Part shown: positions 19,374 through 28,108 of the stretch, in pieces | Numbering within the stretch: position 1 is the stretch's first letter | How the letters are laid out: every line of letters begins with the position of its first letter | Source: Flammeovirga sp. EKP202 | Lineage (GTDB): Bacteria > Bacteroidota > Bacteroidia > Cytophagales > Flammeovirgaceae | DNA: 64,000 nt | Assembly (NCBI RefSeq): GCF_014534745.1 | Contig: NZ_JACVVP010000001.1 | Span: forward strand, 208,635-272,634 | Reading direction: 5' to 3' | Translations under genes and position numbers: made by a program | The notes under the pieces: model-generated | What the model was told of the DNA's origin: nothing | The model's database searches: none | What the model saw: the letters and a program-made list of their open reading frames with translations, nothing else

Positions 19374-20306
19374 ATGAAAGAAGTAAAAGCATTTGCCCCT
19401 GCTACAGTGGCTAACGTAGCTTGTGGCTTTGATATCTTAGGTTTTGCCGTAGATAGCCCTGGTGATGAAATCGAAATGAAATTAGTCGATAAGCCAGGTA
19501 TTGTAATTAATGAGATAACAGGAGATGGAGGACGTTTGTCTAAAGATCCTAGAGATAATACGGCTACAGTTTCTGTGTTTCAGTTTTTAGAAAAAATTGG
19601 AGCAGAAAAGGCAGGGATTGAAGTAACCTTGCACAAAAAAATGCCTTTTGGTAGTGGTTTGGGATCTTCATCAGCAAGTACAGTTGCAGGTGCTTTTGCT
19701 GTCAATGCTTTATTTGACAACCCACTGACTACAGAAGAGTTACTTCCATTTGCGATGGAAGGTGAAAGAGTAGCTTGTGGTGCAGCCCATGCCGACAACG
19801 TAGCACCAGCATTATATGGTGGTTTCGTTTTAGTACGTAGTTATGATCCTTTGGATGTCGTTCGTTTGAATGTACCTGAGGAATTATGTTGTGCTGTAGT
19901 TCACCCTCATATCGAAGTATCTACAAAAGATGCTCGTAATATTTTAAGAGGTGAAATTCCATTAGTAGATGCAGTTCGTCAATGGGGCAACGTTGGTGGT
20001 TTGATTGCTGGATTAGAGCAAGAAAACTACGATCTGATTGGTCGCTCACTACAAGATGTAATTGTGGAGCCAATTCGTTCCATGTTGATTCCAGGTTTTG
20101 ATGAAGTCAAAAGAGCAGCTGTTTATGCAGGTTCTATGGGTACAGCAATTTCAGGTTCTGGCCCGTCAGTATTCTCTTTGTGTAGAGGATTAGATAAAGC
20201 AGAAAGAATTGCCAATGCAAAAGTGGAAGCTTTCAAATCAATCGGAATTGAGAGTGATAAATTTGTATCGAAAGTCAACAAAATAGGCCCGAAGATTATT
20301 TATTAA
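19374..20306 (+). CDS. thrB: Homoserine kinase (GHMP family)
   Basis: 310 residues. The GHMP ATP-binding loop PFGSGLGSSSAS is at residues 91-102, and the N-terminal FAPATVANVACGFD and C-terminal AISGSGPSVFSL motifs are typical of ThrB. It phosphorylates homoserine to O-phosphohomoserine, the threonine precursor. It lies just after thrA on the same strand and is closed by a strong terminator. The usual third gene, threonine synthase, does not follow, so thrC must be elsewhere in this genome. Confidence 0.94.
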   Translation: MKEVKAFAPATVANVACGFDILGFAVDSPGDEIEMKLVDKPGIVINEITGDGGRLSKDPRDNTATVSVFQFLEKIGAEKAGIEVTLHKKMPFGSGLGSSSASTVAGAFAVNALFDNPLTTEELLPFAMEGERVACGAAHADNVAPALYGGFVLVRSYDPLDVVRLNVPEELCCAVVHPHIEVSTKDARNILRGEIPLVDAVRQWGNVGGLIAGLEQENYDLIGRSLQDVIVEPIRSMLIPGFDEVKRAAVYAGSMGTAISGSGPSVFSLCRGLDKAERIANAKVEAFKSIGIESDKFVSKVNKIGPKIIY

Positions 20307-20336
20307 TCGGAGAGTTATTTTCTTTATAAAAGAATA

Positions 20337-20374
20337 AATACCCTAGTGTTTTAAAAATACTAGGGTATTTTTTT
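20337..20374 (+). terminator. Intrinsic terminator after thrB
   Basis: AATACCCTAGT / ACTAGGGTATT stem followed by TTTTTTT. Confidence 0.9.
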
Positions 20375-20921
20375 AATTTAGAATTTATCTAAATTGATAG
20401 ATTCGTAGCAGTTTTAATTTATTGTATTGCTAAAAATAGATCCTATATTTTTCTGTTCTGAATCATATTTTATTCCCTATCTTATTTAGATCTAATTTTT
20501 AAAATCAGCGAATCATTATAATTCGAATTGATGACTTTTGTAATATGGATTTTAATTGTGGGTTAGTCTTGCAATTTTATTTCTCATAACGTCTTTTTGA
20601 TACAATCATATACGATTTATCCATTCATGAAATAATTCAATTAGTGAAATGCAAATAAGTGTAAATAAAAGGTTGTTAATTTTGTTATTTTTTATTTAAT
20701 CCAAATAAGATGAGTGTTTTGTGGAACTTTTGTTAACAAATATTTAACATTACAGCGTATTGTTTCTTGAAATTTGAGTTCTAAATTCGTGAAGGTTCAA
20801 TTTTAAAAAGATGCCCTCAACCAGCAATATTTTTTTAAAGATTAGACAAAAACTATATCCAGCTTTGAAAATTATAACTATTGACTAAGCTATTTCTGTA
20901 ACTTAATATAACAACCAAGAA
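20375..20921. other. Long leader/intergenic region before the sugar-oxidation cluster
   Basis: About 550 AT-rich bases with no gene or repeat copy. A weak -7-like CAGCTTTG occurs about 60 bases before the start codon. Regulatory content is likely but cannot be specified. Confidence 0.4.
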
Positions 20922-22784
20922 ATGAGTAACGATCATGGTGGTCTATCTACAATTGTAGACCATAAAACCGCTGCGTCAACTAATTACGATGCGGTAATCG
21001 TCGGTTCTGGTATAAGTGGTGCTATAGCAGCTAAAGAACTGAGTGAAAAGGGGTTCAAGGTATTAATTCTTGAAGCCGGTCCTGGAAAAGATCTGTCATT
21101 AAATGGGTATGAAAAGTATTTGGATAACTTTTACACAGCAACATCCAAAGATAACAATGCCCCTTTCCCAAGAAACCCAAATGCCCCCATGCCAAGAGGA
21201 ACAGACGTAGATAGTCTGAGACCCGGTGAGCCCAATTCTGATAATTTTTTAGTTCAAAATGGACCATTGGTCACTGATACTACCTATTGTAAAGTAGTAG
21301 GAGGGACAACGATGCACTTTGAATCGAAAACCCCTCGAATGATTCCAGAGGACTTTCACATGAAAGACAATTATGACGTTGGAATCAATTGGCCCATTGA
21401 CTACAAGGAACTTCAGCCTTACTACAGAACTGCTGAAAAAGAAATGGGAGTTTCTGGCGAAGTAGCTTCTCAAAACATTACAGGTACTGATAACTATGCA
21501 GAAGGATACGTTTTTCCAATGCATGGTATGCCACCTTCTTACCTTGATCAAACGGTTGGTAAAGGACTGAATGGCATGAAGGTAAACATGAAAGGGGAGG
21601 AACATACTTTACAGGTGAGACCTTTTCCTCAAGGAAGAAATGGAATTCCGAATGTAGAGTACAAAGAGTTCAATGACGGTGAAAATTTTGTTCCCGAAGG
21701 AGCCGTAAGTTTACATCAAGCTGAAATCGGCGAACGTTGTCAAGGAAACAATAACTGTACACCTATCTGCCCTGTTCAAGCGAAGTATGACGCCCGTAAA
21801 ACATTGGTGAAAGCCTTAAGAACAGGTTATGCTGATTTACTACCACAAACAGTAGCATCAAAAGTTGTAGTCGATGACAACGGTAAAGTCACAGAAATCG
21901 AGTACAAGCATTATGATTCTATGGAATCTTCAGAGTATGAGTCTGGGAGCTTCAAGGGAAAGATTTTTGTTTTGGCGGCTAATGCTATTGAAAATGCTCG
22001 TTTGATGTTGGCTTCTGGCCTTCAAAGTACCAGTAAATTAATGGGTAAAAACTTTATGGACCATCCGTATTTACTGACTTGGGGATTATTGCCAGAAGTA
22101 GCTGGTACAATGAGAGGAACTGTTTGTACATCAGGTATTTCTGATCTAAGAAGTGGAGAATTCCGTAAAGACCATGCTGCATTTGCAATAGATATTCATA
22201 ATGATGGATGGGGTTGGGCTACTGGTTCACCATACACAAACCTTCATGATATTGTGGATAATATGAACAAGTACGGTAAGGAATTAAGACATGAGTTGGT
22301 CAATCAAATTTCGACACAATTATTGATGGCCGTAATGATTGAACTTCTGCCAGACCCTTCTAACAGTATCACTGTAAGTCCTGATTATACGGACCGTTTA
22401 GGTAATATGCGCCCGATTGTATCACTTTCAATTCCTGATTATACACTTAAAGCTGTTGAGAAAGCAAGGCAAGTAACTCGTCAGGTTTTCCAGAGATTAG
22501 GAGCTGAAGATCATACATCTTATGATCCATTGGATTTCGGATATGTGTCTTACAATGGAGAGGGATATGCTCTTCGTGGTGGTAACCATATTGCAGGTAC
22601 ACATATCATGGGAGATGATAAAGCGACTTCTGTGGTAGATAAGTATCAAAAATCATGGGATCATGAAAACCTGTATTTGATTGGAGCAGGTAGTATGCCG
22701 TCAATTGGAACATCCAATACAACACTTACATTAGCCGCTTTGTGCTTTATGAGTACAAAAAAAATGCTGGAAGATTTAATCTAG
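20922..22784 (+). CDS. GMC-type FAD-dependent sugar dehydrogenase, catalytic subunit 1
   Basis: 620 residues. The FAD dinucleotide-binding motif GSGISG is at 28-33, with ILEAGPG marking the end of the second strand. VGGTTMHF...TPR (H132) is the FAD-contacting loop shared by pyranose 2-oxidase-like and FAD-glucose dehydrogenase-like proteins. C273-X5-C279-X3-C283 (RCQGNNNCTPICP) matches the spacing of the 3Fe-4S site of FAD glucose/sorbitol dehydrogenases. The C-terminal GNH...GTHIMG and GTSNTTLT (N599) carry the GMC His/Asn catalytic pair. It probably oxidises a ring hydroxyl of a sugar. No signal peptide is seen. The next gene encodes a matching small subunit 58 bases downstream. Substrate and regiochemistry unknown. 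Confidence 0.82.
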   Translation: MSNDHGGLSTIVDHKTAASTNYDAVIVGSGISGAIAAKELSEKGFKVLILEAGPGKDLSLNGYEKYLDNFYTATSKDNNAPFPRNPNAPMPRGTDVDSLRPGEPNSDNFLVQNGPLVTDTTYCKVVGGTTMHFESKTPRMIPEDFHMKDNYDVGINWPIDYKELQPYYRTAEKEMGVSGEVASQNITGTDNYAEGYVFPMHGMPPSYLDQTVGKGLNGMKVNMKGEEHTLQVRPFPQGRNGIPNVEYKEFNDGENFVPEGAVSLHQAEIGERCQGNNNCTPICPVQAKYDARKTLVKALRTGYADLLPQTVASKVVVDDNGKVTEIEYKHYDSMESSEYESGSFKGKIFVLAANAIENARLMLASGLQSTSKLMGKNFMDHPYLLTWGLLPEVAGTMRGTVCTSGISDLRSGEFRKDHAAFAIDIHNDGWGWATGSPYTNLHDIVDNMNKYGKELRHELVNQISTQLLMAVMIELLPDPSNSITVSPDYTDRLGNMRPIVSLSIPDYTLKAVEKARQVTRQVFQRLGAEDHTSYDPLDFGYVSYNGEGYALRGGNHIAGTHIMGDDKATSVVDKYQKSWDHENLYLIGAGSMPSIGTSNTTLTLAALCFMSTKKMLEDLI

Positions 22785-22842
22785 ATTTCGCTCTTTTTAA
22801 ATTTAAAATCAACAAACACGTATCCAAAACTTTCTAATAACT

Positions 22843-23325
22843 ATGAATGCTAAGACACTAGAAATTCAACAATTTCTACAATTGTCCGAGAAGCTAACAG
22901 CCTTTTCAGAATTCCAACTTCAAGGGACAGGACAATTGGAAGAATATTACGAAGCTGTTTACCAAATTATTGGTGAGAAAAACATGATTCAATTGCTTAC
23001 TACTTTTGATAAAATTCAAGATGAAACAGCTTCTGATGAGACAGCTTTTGATAAGCAATTCAGAGCTAAAGTATTAAGTGACGAGAAACTAGGACCAATT
23101 ACTAGAAGTATTATCAAACTTTGGTTTGTAGGCACATGGTATCAATTACCTAAGTCATGGAATGAAACATTTGGATTATTAGAGAATGATAAAACATATG
23201 TGATTTCACCAAGTGCTTATAAAGAAGGTTTGCTTTGGCCAACGATTGGTTCTCACCCAATGGGAGCGAAAGCTCCAGGTTATGGTACATGGTCAGCTCC
23301 TCCGGAAATTCCAGCAATAGACTAG
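22843..23325 (+). CDS. FAD sugar dehydrogenase small subunit (sorbitol dehydrogenase small-subunit family)
   Basis: 160 residues. The C-terminal pattern WFVGTWY...AYKEGLLWP...PGYGTWSAPPEIP resembles the small 'membrane-bound FAD sorbitol dehydrogenase' subunit (PF12318-type), which partners GMC catalytic subunits and aids folding or export. Family members normally carry a Tat signal. Here the N-terminus (MNAKTLEIQQFLQLSEKL) has none, so a cytoplasmic complex is suggested. It directly follows catalytic subunit 1. A second small subunit for catalytic subunit 2 was not found, so both may share this one. Confidence 0.72.
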   Translation: MNAKTLEIQQFLQLSEKLTAFSEFQLQGTGQLEEYYEAVYQIIGEKNMIQLLTTFDKIQDETASDETAFDKQFRAKVLSDEKLGPITRSIIKLWFVGTWYQLPKSWNETFGLLENDKTYVISPSAYKEGLLWPTIGSHPMGAKAPGYGTWSAPPEIPAID

Positions 23326-23402
23326 TATGTTGTAAACTAAATTACCGTTAATTTATATAATTCCTTTTATTAGGGGAAATGATGCTGTATTGTGGTTCGC
23401 AA

Positions 23403-23423
23403 GGACGTTTTACTAAAACGTCC
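23403..23423. repeat. Short REP-like palindrome
   Basis: GGACGTTTT-ACT-AAAACGTCC, perfect 9-bp arms with a 3-base loop and no T-run, in a GC-richer patch than its surroundings. It resembles short palindromic repeats rather than a terminator. Confidence 0.5.
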
Positions 23424-23503
23424 CTACAGAACTGTACTTTAGAAGATTATTATAAAACACTTTTCTTTTGATCTGTAATTAGACAATCATCTAGCAGTAA
23501 ATT

Positions 23504-23744
23504 CCCCGGCCTTGAAGGGAAAAGCGTTAAGAATTTCATGTATTGAGTCGTTAAGAATGATTTTGCTGTTTGAGCATTTCAAAACGATGAAGTTTTGATC
23601 GAGTTATCCTTTCAATAGGCGAGAGAAATGGAATTTAGCTTTTGACTTCTAAGCCTTGAATTTTTTGCTTCGTTTTTGTTTCAAGACAAAATTGAAGAAG
23701 AAGGAAGTTTGAAAGTAGACTATAGATAACATGTAGAACAATCG
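23504..23744. repeat. Dispersed repeat family 2, full copy a
   Basis: About 240 bp, alignable along its length with 53153-53376. Shared blocks include CCTTGAAGGGAAAAGCGTTA, AATTTAGCTTTTGACTTCTA, TTTTTTGCTTCGTTTTT and AAGAAGAAGG. It has internal hairpins and no open frame. Confidence 0.75.
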
Positions 23745-23832
23745 ATGTATAGTTGACGAAAATTTAGTTGATAATATGTTAGCTCTATTTTAAACGAATA
23801 CCCAAAATGTACCCTAACTAAATACTATAATC

Positions 23833-25737
23833 ATGGAAAATAGAAAAAGTCACTTATTGGAAGATATAGTGACAGACCATAAAACTGCATCAGAAATAAT
23901 GTATGATGTTGTGATTGTTGGTGCCGGTATTTCTGGTGCCATCATGGCCAATGAATTAAGTCAAAAAGGGTTTAAAGTACTTGTTGTTGAAGCTGGTCCA
24001 GGTCAAGATCTAACCATTACAGGCTATGAGGAATACGTTAAAAGGTTCTATACTAATCTTGATAAAGACCCTAATGCACCTTACCCTGTCAATTCAAGTG
24101 CACCTATGCCACGCCCTCAAGATATCAAGCCTTTGAAGAAAGGAGAGATTGATGATAGCGGTTACATTGTACAAAAAGGGCCGGATGTTTTTGATGGAAC
24201 TTATGCAAAAGTCGTTGGAGGAACAACCATGCATTTTCAGTCCAATACACCAAGAATGTTACCTGAGGATTTCGAAATGAAATCAACGTTTGATAAAGGT
24301 ATCGATTGGCCGATGAAGTACGATGACTTAAAACCTTATTATCGCAGAGCGGAAAAGGAAATGGGTGTTGCTGCTAATGTCGAAGATCAAACCTATGATG
24401 GGATGACTTTCGATGAAGGGTATGTTTTTCCTATGGAAGCGATGCCTCCAACTTATTTGGACAAAGTGATTGCTGATACTGTAGACGGTACGGTAATTAA
24501 CTTGGCTGGAGAAAAGCATGAATTGAAAGTACGTAACATTCCACAAGGCCGTAATGGAATCCCAAATCCAAAATATAATAACGGAAAAGGTTTTGTTCCT
24601 GATGGAGCAGTAAGTGATCATCAAGCTGAAATTGGTGAGCGTTGCCAAGGGAACACAAACTGTACACCGATTTGCCCTGTACAAGCAAAATATGATGCTA
24701 GAAAAACACTAGCAAAAGCATTGCATACAGATCAGGTAGATTTCTTGAATAAGACGATTGCCTCTAAAGTAATTGTTGACCCTAATACGGGTGAGGTTAC
24801 TTCATTGGAAGTGAAATATTATGATGAAGTAGGTGCTGATAATTACGAAGTAGCTACTTTGAAAGCACGAAAATTCATTCTGGCAGGTAATGCCATTGAA
24901 AATGCTCGTTTGATGTTGGCATCTGGTCTTAAAGGAGAAAGTGAGTTGATTGGTAAGAATTTGACGAATCATATTTACTTATTCAACTGGGCTTTAATGC
25001 CAGAAAATGTAGGTGCTTTTAGAGGTACTCAAGGTACTTCAGGTATTGAAAACTTCAGAAGTGGTCAGTTCAGAAATGAGCAGGCGGCATTCCACATGGA
25101 CATCATTAACAATGGCTGGAACTTCGCAACTGGAGCTCCTTACAGTGATTTGGCTGATTTGGTCGACAACAAGAATAAATACGGAAAAGAACTTCGTAAA
25201 GAGTTGGTTGATAAAGTTTGCCGTCAAGTACTTTTCACTTTTATGGTGGAAATGACTGCTGATCCAAACAATGCTGTTTCTGTAGATCCTCAGTACAAAG
25301 ATAAGTTTGGTAATCTTAAGCCTGTTGTCTCTTTCAAAATTCCGGAGTATACCCTAAACGGACTTCAGTATGGAAGAAAACTGGCGAAGAAGTTATTCCA
25401 ACAACTAGGAGCGGAAGACTACACTGAATACAACCCAACAGATTGGGGCTATATCATTCATAATGGAGAAGGTATTGTGGTAAGAGGTGGAAATCACTTC
25501 TCAGGTACACACATTATGGGAGATGACCCTAAAACTTCAGTTGTGGATACTAATCAGAAGTCGTGGGATTATAAAAACCTCTTCTTGGTAGGATCAGGAA
25601 GTATGCCAACCATAGGAACTTCGAATACCACACTCACATTGGCTGCTCTATGTTATAAAACAGCAGATGCCATTACGAATGAATTAAACAACGAAAAAAA
25701 TAACCAACAAAAAAAGGAACTAGATTATGTCTCTTAA
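23833..25737 (+). CDS. GMC-type FAD-dependent sugar dehydrogenase, catalytic subunit 2
   Basis: 634 residues, a close paralogue of the protein encoded at 20922-22784. GAGISG (30-35), VGGTTMHF...TPR (H134), C271-X5-C277-X3-C281 and the C-terminal GNHFSGTHIMG and GTSNTTLT motifs are all kept. The paralogues diverge most in the middle, where substrate contacts are expected (residues 340-520), so they may act on different sugars or positions. No signal peptide. The ferritin-like gene starts 11 bases before this gene ends, so the two are translationally coupled; this is the first gene of a six-gene operon. Confidence 0.82.
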   Translation: MENRKSHLLEDIVTDHKTASEIMYDVVIVGAGISGAIMANELSQKGFKVLVVEAGPGQDLTITGYEEYVKRFYTNLDKDPNAPYPVNSSAPMPRPQDIKPLKKGEIDDSGYIVQKGPDVFDGTYAKVVGGTTMHFQSNTPRMLPEDFEMKSTFDKGIDWPMKYDDLKPYYRRAEKEMGVAANVEDQTYDGMTFDEGYVFPMEAMPPTYLDKVIADTVDGTVINLAGEKHELKVRNIPQGRNGIPNPKYNNGKGFVPDGAVSDHQAEIGERCQGNTNCTPICPVQAKYDARKTLAKALHTDQVDFLNKTIASKVIVDPNTGEVTSLEVKYYDEVGADNYEVATLKARKFILAGNAIENARLMLASGLKGESELIGKNLTNHIYLFNWALMPENVGAFRGTQGTSGIENFRSGQFRNEQAAFHMDIINNGWNFATGAPYSDLADLVDNKNKYGKELRKELVDKVCRQVLFTFMVEMTADPNNAVSVDPQYKDKFGNLKPVVSFKIPEYTLNGLQYGRKLAKKLFQQLGAEDYTEYNPTDWGYIIHNGEGIVVRGGNHFSGTHIMGDDPKTSVVDTNQKSWDYKNLFLVGSGSMPTIGTSNTTLTLAALCYKTADAITNELNNEKNNQQKKELDYVS

Positions 25738-26848
25738 GCCAATAAAAACTCTTGACGACGTAAAGGATTATCTTTACGCAGGTATGCAATTAGAACATGC
25801 CACTATTCCTACATACATCACTACGATGTATTCTATTCATCCTGATACAAACTTAGAAGCTTACAACCTAATTCGTGTTATTGTAATTGAGGAAATGTTG
25901 CACCTTACATTAGCTGCAAATATCCTGAATGCTGTGGGTGGTACACCTGACATGATGAAAGAAGGTTTCTTACCTGAATTCCCTACTTATTTACCAAATG
26001 GAGAAACTGATTTTGAGGTAAGTATCGCACCTTTTTCTCACTCAACGGTAGATATGTTTTTGGAAATTGAGCGTCCTGCTAAACCTGAAGAAGAAAATAC
26101 GGGTGTCCGATTGAAGGCCGTTAACCCATCACAAAAAAGATACTTATTGCCTTGTTTGAAGGATGAAAATGACCAAGATGTAAGCTATTACAGTATTGGC
26201 GATTTCTACAAAGCGATTGAAGAAGGTTTGGAAATGCTTTGTGATGAATTAGGAGAGGAAAATGTATTTGTTGGCGATAAGAGCAGACAAGTGACTCCAG
26301 AATATTACTACTCAGGAGGTGGTGATATTGTTCCAGTTTATGATTTAGAGAGTGCAAAACAGGCCATTCGTTTGATTTCAGAACAAGGTGAAGGTTTTGA
26401 AGGTGGTATTTATGACTACGAAGGTGAATTAGCACACTACTATAGATTCCAACAGTTAAAATTAGGAAAGTACTACCATAAAGGTGATCAAGCGGATGAG
26501 CCGACAGGTGAAGCATTAAGTATTGATTGGGAAGCAGTTTATCCTATCAAGACCAATGCAAAGATGGATGAGTATCCGAAAGATTCTGAACTGTATGCAG
26601 CGAACTTGAAGTTCAATCAATACTACAAAAACTTCATGGACAAGATCAATACGGCATTCAATGGAAAGCCTGAAACATTGATTCCTGCAATTGGTGGGAT
26701 GTTTATTATTAAGCAAATGGCTTATGAAATCATCAAGAATCCAATTCCAGGTCAGGAAGGCATGAATGCTACCCCAACTTTTGAGGTAGACAAAGTAGAA
26801 TTATTATCAGATGAAGAACTAAACGTAGTCACACCTCAACATGGATAA
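25727..26848 (+). CDS. VioB/RebD-type ferritin-like domain protein
   Basis: 373 residues. The N-terminal ~200 residues match the ferritin-like domain of the iminophenyl-pyruvate dimer synthase group (VioB N-terminus). LEHATIPTY supplies E23 and IEEMLHLTLAANILNAVGG supplies E55/E56 and H59, a likely di-iron site. Full VioB is about 1000 residues, whereas this is a stand-alone version. It lacks a signal peptide. It overlaps the genes on both sides (11 bases upstream, 8 bases downstream), so it belongs to the sugar-oxidation operon. A role in oxygen or peroxide handling or in an oxidative step is an inference. An AAAAAGGA ribosome-binding-like sequence lies before the ATG. Confidence 0.75.
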   Translation: MSLKPIKTLDDVKDYLYAGMQLEHATIPTYITTMYSIHPDTNLEAYNLIRVIVIEEMLHLTLAANILNAVGGTPDMMKEGFLPEFPTYLPNGETDFEVSIAPFSHSTVDMFLEIERPAKPEEENTGVRLKAVNPSQKRYLLPCLKDENDQDVSYYSIGDFYKAIEEGLEMLCDELGEENVFVGDKSRQVTPEYYYSGGGDIVPVYDLESAKQAIRLISEQGEGFEGGIYDYEGELAHYYRFQQLKLGKYYHKGDQADEPTGEALSIDWEAVYPIKTNAKMDEYPKDSELYAANLKFNQYYKNFMDKINTAFNGKPETLIPAIGGMFIIKQMAYEIIKNPIPGQEGMNATPTFEVDKVELLSDEELNVVTPQHG

Positions 26849-28106
26849 GGAAGCATTAGATATACACGCATACTTAAATGATGGAACAGTAAAGATTCCG
26901 AAGTTTAAGAAAATTACGTTAGCAGAAAATCAAAAAGATGGATATTGGATTTCTGCAATTGATATAAATGGCAATGGTAAACTAGATATTGTCACTTCAG
27001 GCCTTGCTGAAGGTGAGGTAGTTTGGTATGAAAACCCTACCTGGAAAAAGCATTTAATTGCTAAATTTCCGGAGCCTGTAGCCATAGATGTTGCTGATAT
27101 TGCTGGCAACGGTCGTAAGGATTTGGTGATCTCTCACAATTTTGGAACGTGTGCTTTCTGGTGCCGTCCTGAAGATGGTAAGATTTCATGGTTGGAAAAT
27201 CCTGGAAAGTATGAGGAAAATACACCTTGGCAACGTCACTTTGTAAGTGATCTATTGGCAACCCATAGAGTAAAGTTGGGTTATTTTACTCAGTCTGAAA
27301 ATTTAGAACTTTTGGGTATCCCTGTAGTAGGATGTAAGCCTTATGGCGAAGGAATTCATCAGCCGATTGCGATGACACTTTTTGATCGTCCTAAAGATCC
27401 AACAAACGCGGGAGACTGGCAAGGAAGAGTAATCAATGATACTGATTTCCGATTAGTACATGACGTTCTTTTAGGAAAATATGGAGGTTATTCTGGCGAG
27501 AAACACGATTCTATGTTGATTTGTAGTGAGGAAGGGTTGACTTGGTTCTACTACAATATTGAAACTGGAAAGTGGGATTCTGCACCATTATCAGAAGGTG
27601 ATCGTGAATATGCAGACATCGGATTTACGGGTTGCTCCAATATTGCTTATGGAAAACTAGGTGATGACCCCTATGGCTATATGGTATCATTAGACCCATT
27701 CCATGGTAATAAATTGGCACTTTATACTCGAAGAAATAAAGGTGGTATTGCTGATGGACCTTGGACACGTAAAGTCATTGATACTTATGGTGATTTTGAT
27801 GCTCACGGACAAGGGGCAACACACCACGTTATTTGTGCAGATTTTGACGGTGATGGTGATGACGAATTTTTAGTAGCACTAAGAGGTCCTATGCCAAACC
27901 AAGGTGTTTATTACTATAAAGTGATTGACTTGGAGCAAGGATTGATCGAAAGATGGAGAGTTTCTACTGCATCAGCATCATTAATTGTAATCGGTGATTT
28001 TAACGGAGATGGTCGTTTAGACTTTGCAACAACGAGTTATTACACACCAGGATTTTTCCTATGTGACAATGCTCAAGTGAACGTTTTCATTAACGATTTC
28101 GCATAG
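26841..28106 (+). CDS. FG-GAP/VCBS beta-propeller, aldos-2-ulose dehydratase-like
   Basis: 421 residues, apparently all propeller. It has repeated DINGNGKLDIV, DIAGNGRKDLV, DFDGDGDDEFLV and DFNGDGRLDFAT calcium-binding blades, with conserved histidines between them (VISHNFG, LATHRVKLG, GEGIHQP, DAHGQGATHHV). This resembles the seven-bladed propeller of fungal aldos-2-ulose dehydratase, which dehydrates 2-keto-glucose or 1,5-anhydrofructose. The fungal enzyme also has cupin domains that are missing here. No signal peptide, which is unusual for FG-GAP proteins and supports an intracellular enzyme. Overlaps the previous gene by 8 bases; the next starts 2 bases after it. A non-enzymatic propeller remains possible. 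Confidence 0.65.
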   Translation: MDKEALDIHAYLNDGTVKIPKFKKITLAENQKDGYWISAIDINGNGKLDIVTSGLAEGEVVWYENPTWKKHLIAKFPEPVAIDVADIAGNGRKDLVISHNFGTCAFWCRPEDGKISWLENPGKYEENTPWQRHFVSDLLATHRVKLGYFTQSENLELLGIPVVGCKPYGEGIHQPIAMTLFDRPKDPTNAGDWQGRVINDTDFRLVHDVLLGKYGGYSGEKHDSMLICSEEGLTWFYYNIETGKWDSAPLSEGDREYADIGFTGCSNIAYGKLGDDPYGYMVSLDPFHGNKLALYTRRNKGGIADGPWTRKVIDTYGDFDAHGQGATHHVICADFDGDGDDEFLVALRGPMPNQGVYYYKVIDLEQGLIERWRVSTASASLIVIGDFNGDGRLDFATTSYYTPGFFLCDNAQVNVFINDFA

Positions 28107-28108
28107 TC

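Larger units (their letters stand above)
23326..23832. other. Intergenic region splitting the cluster
   Basis: No gene. It holds a small perfect palindrome (23403-23423) and a full-length copy of dispersed repeat family 2 (23504-23744). The second GMC gene may have its own promoter in the remaining ~90 bases. Confidence 0.6.

Noticed and set aside
23504..23744. Repeat family 2 as a small protein gene (minus-strand frame ending in EVKS before a stop)
   Set aside because: The frame is not kept in the other copies, so conservation is at DNA or RNA level, if any.
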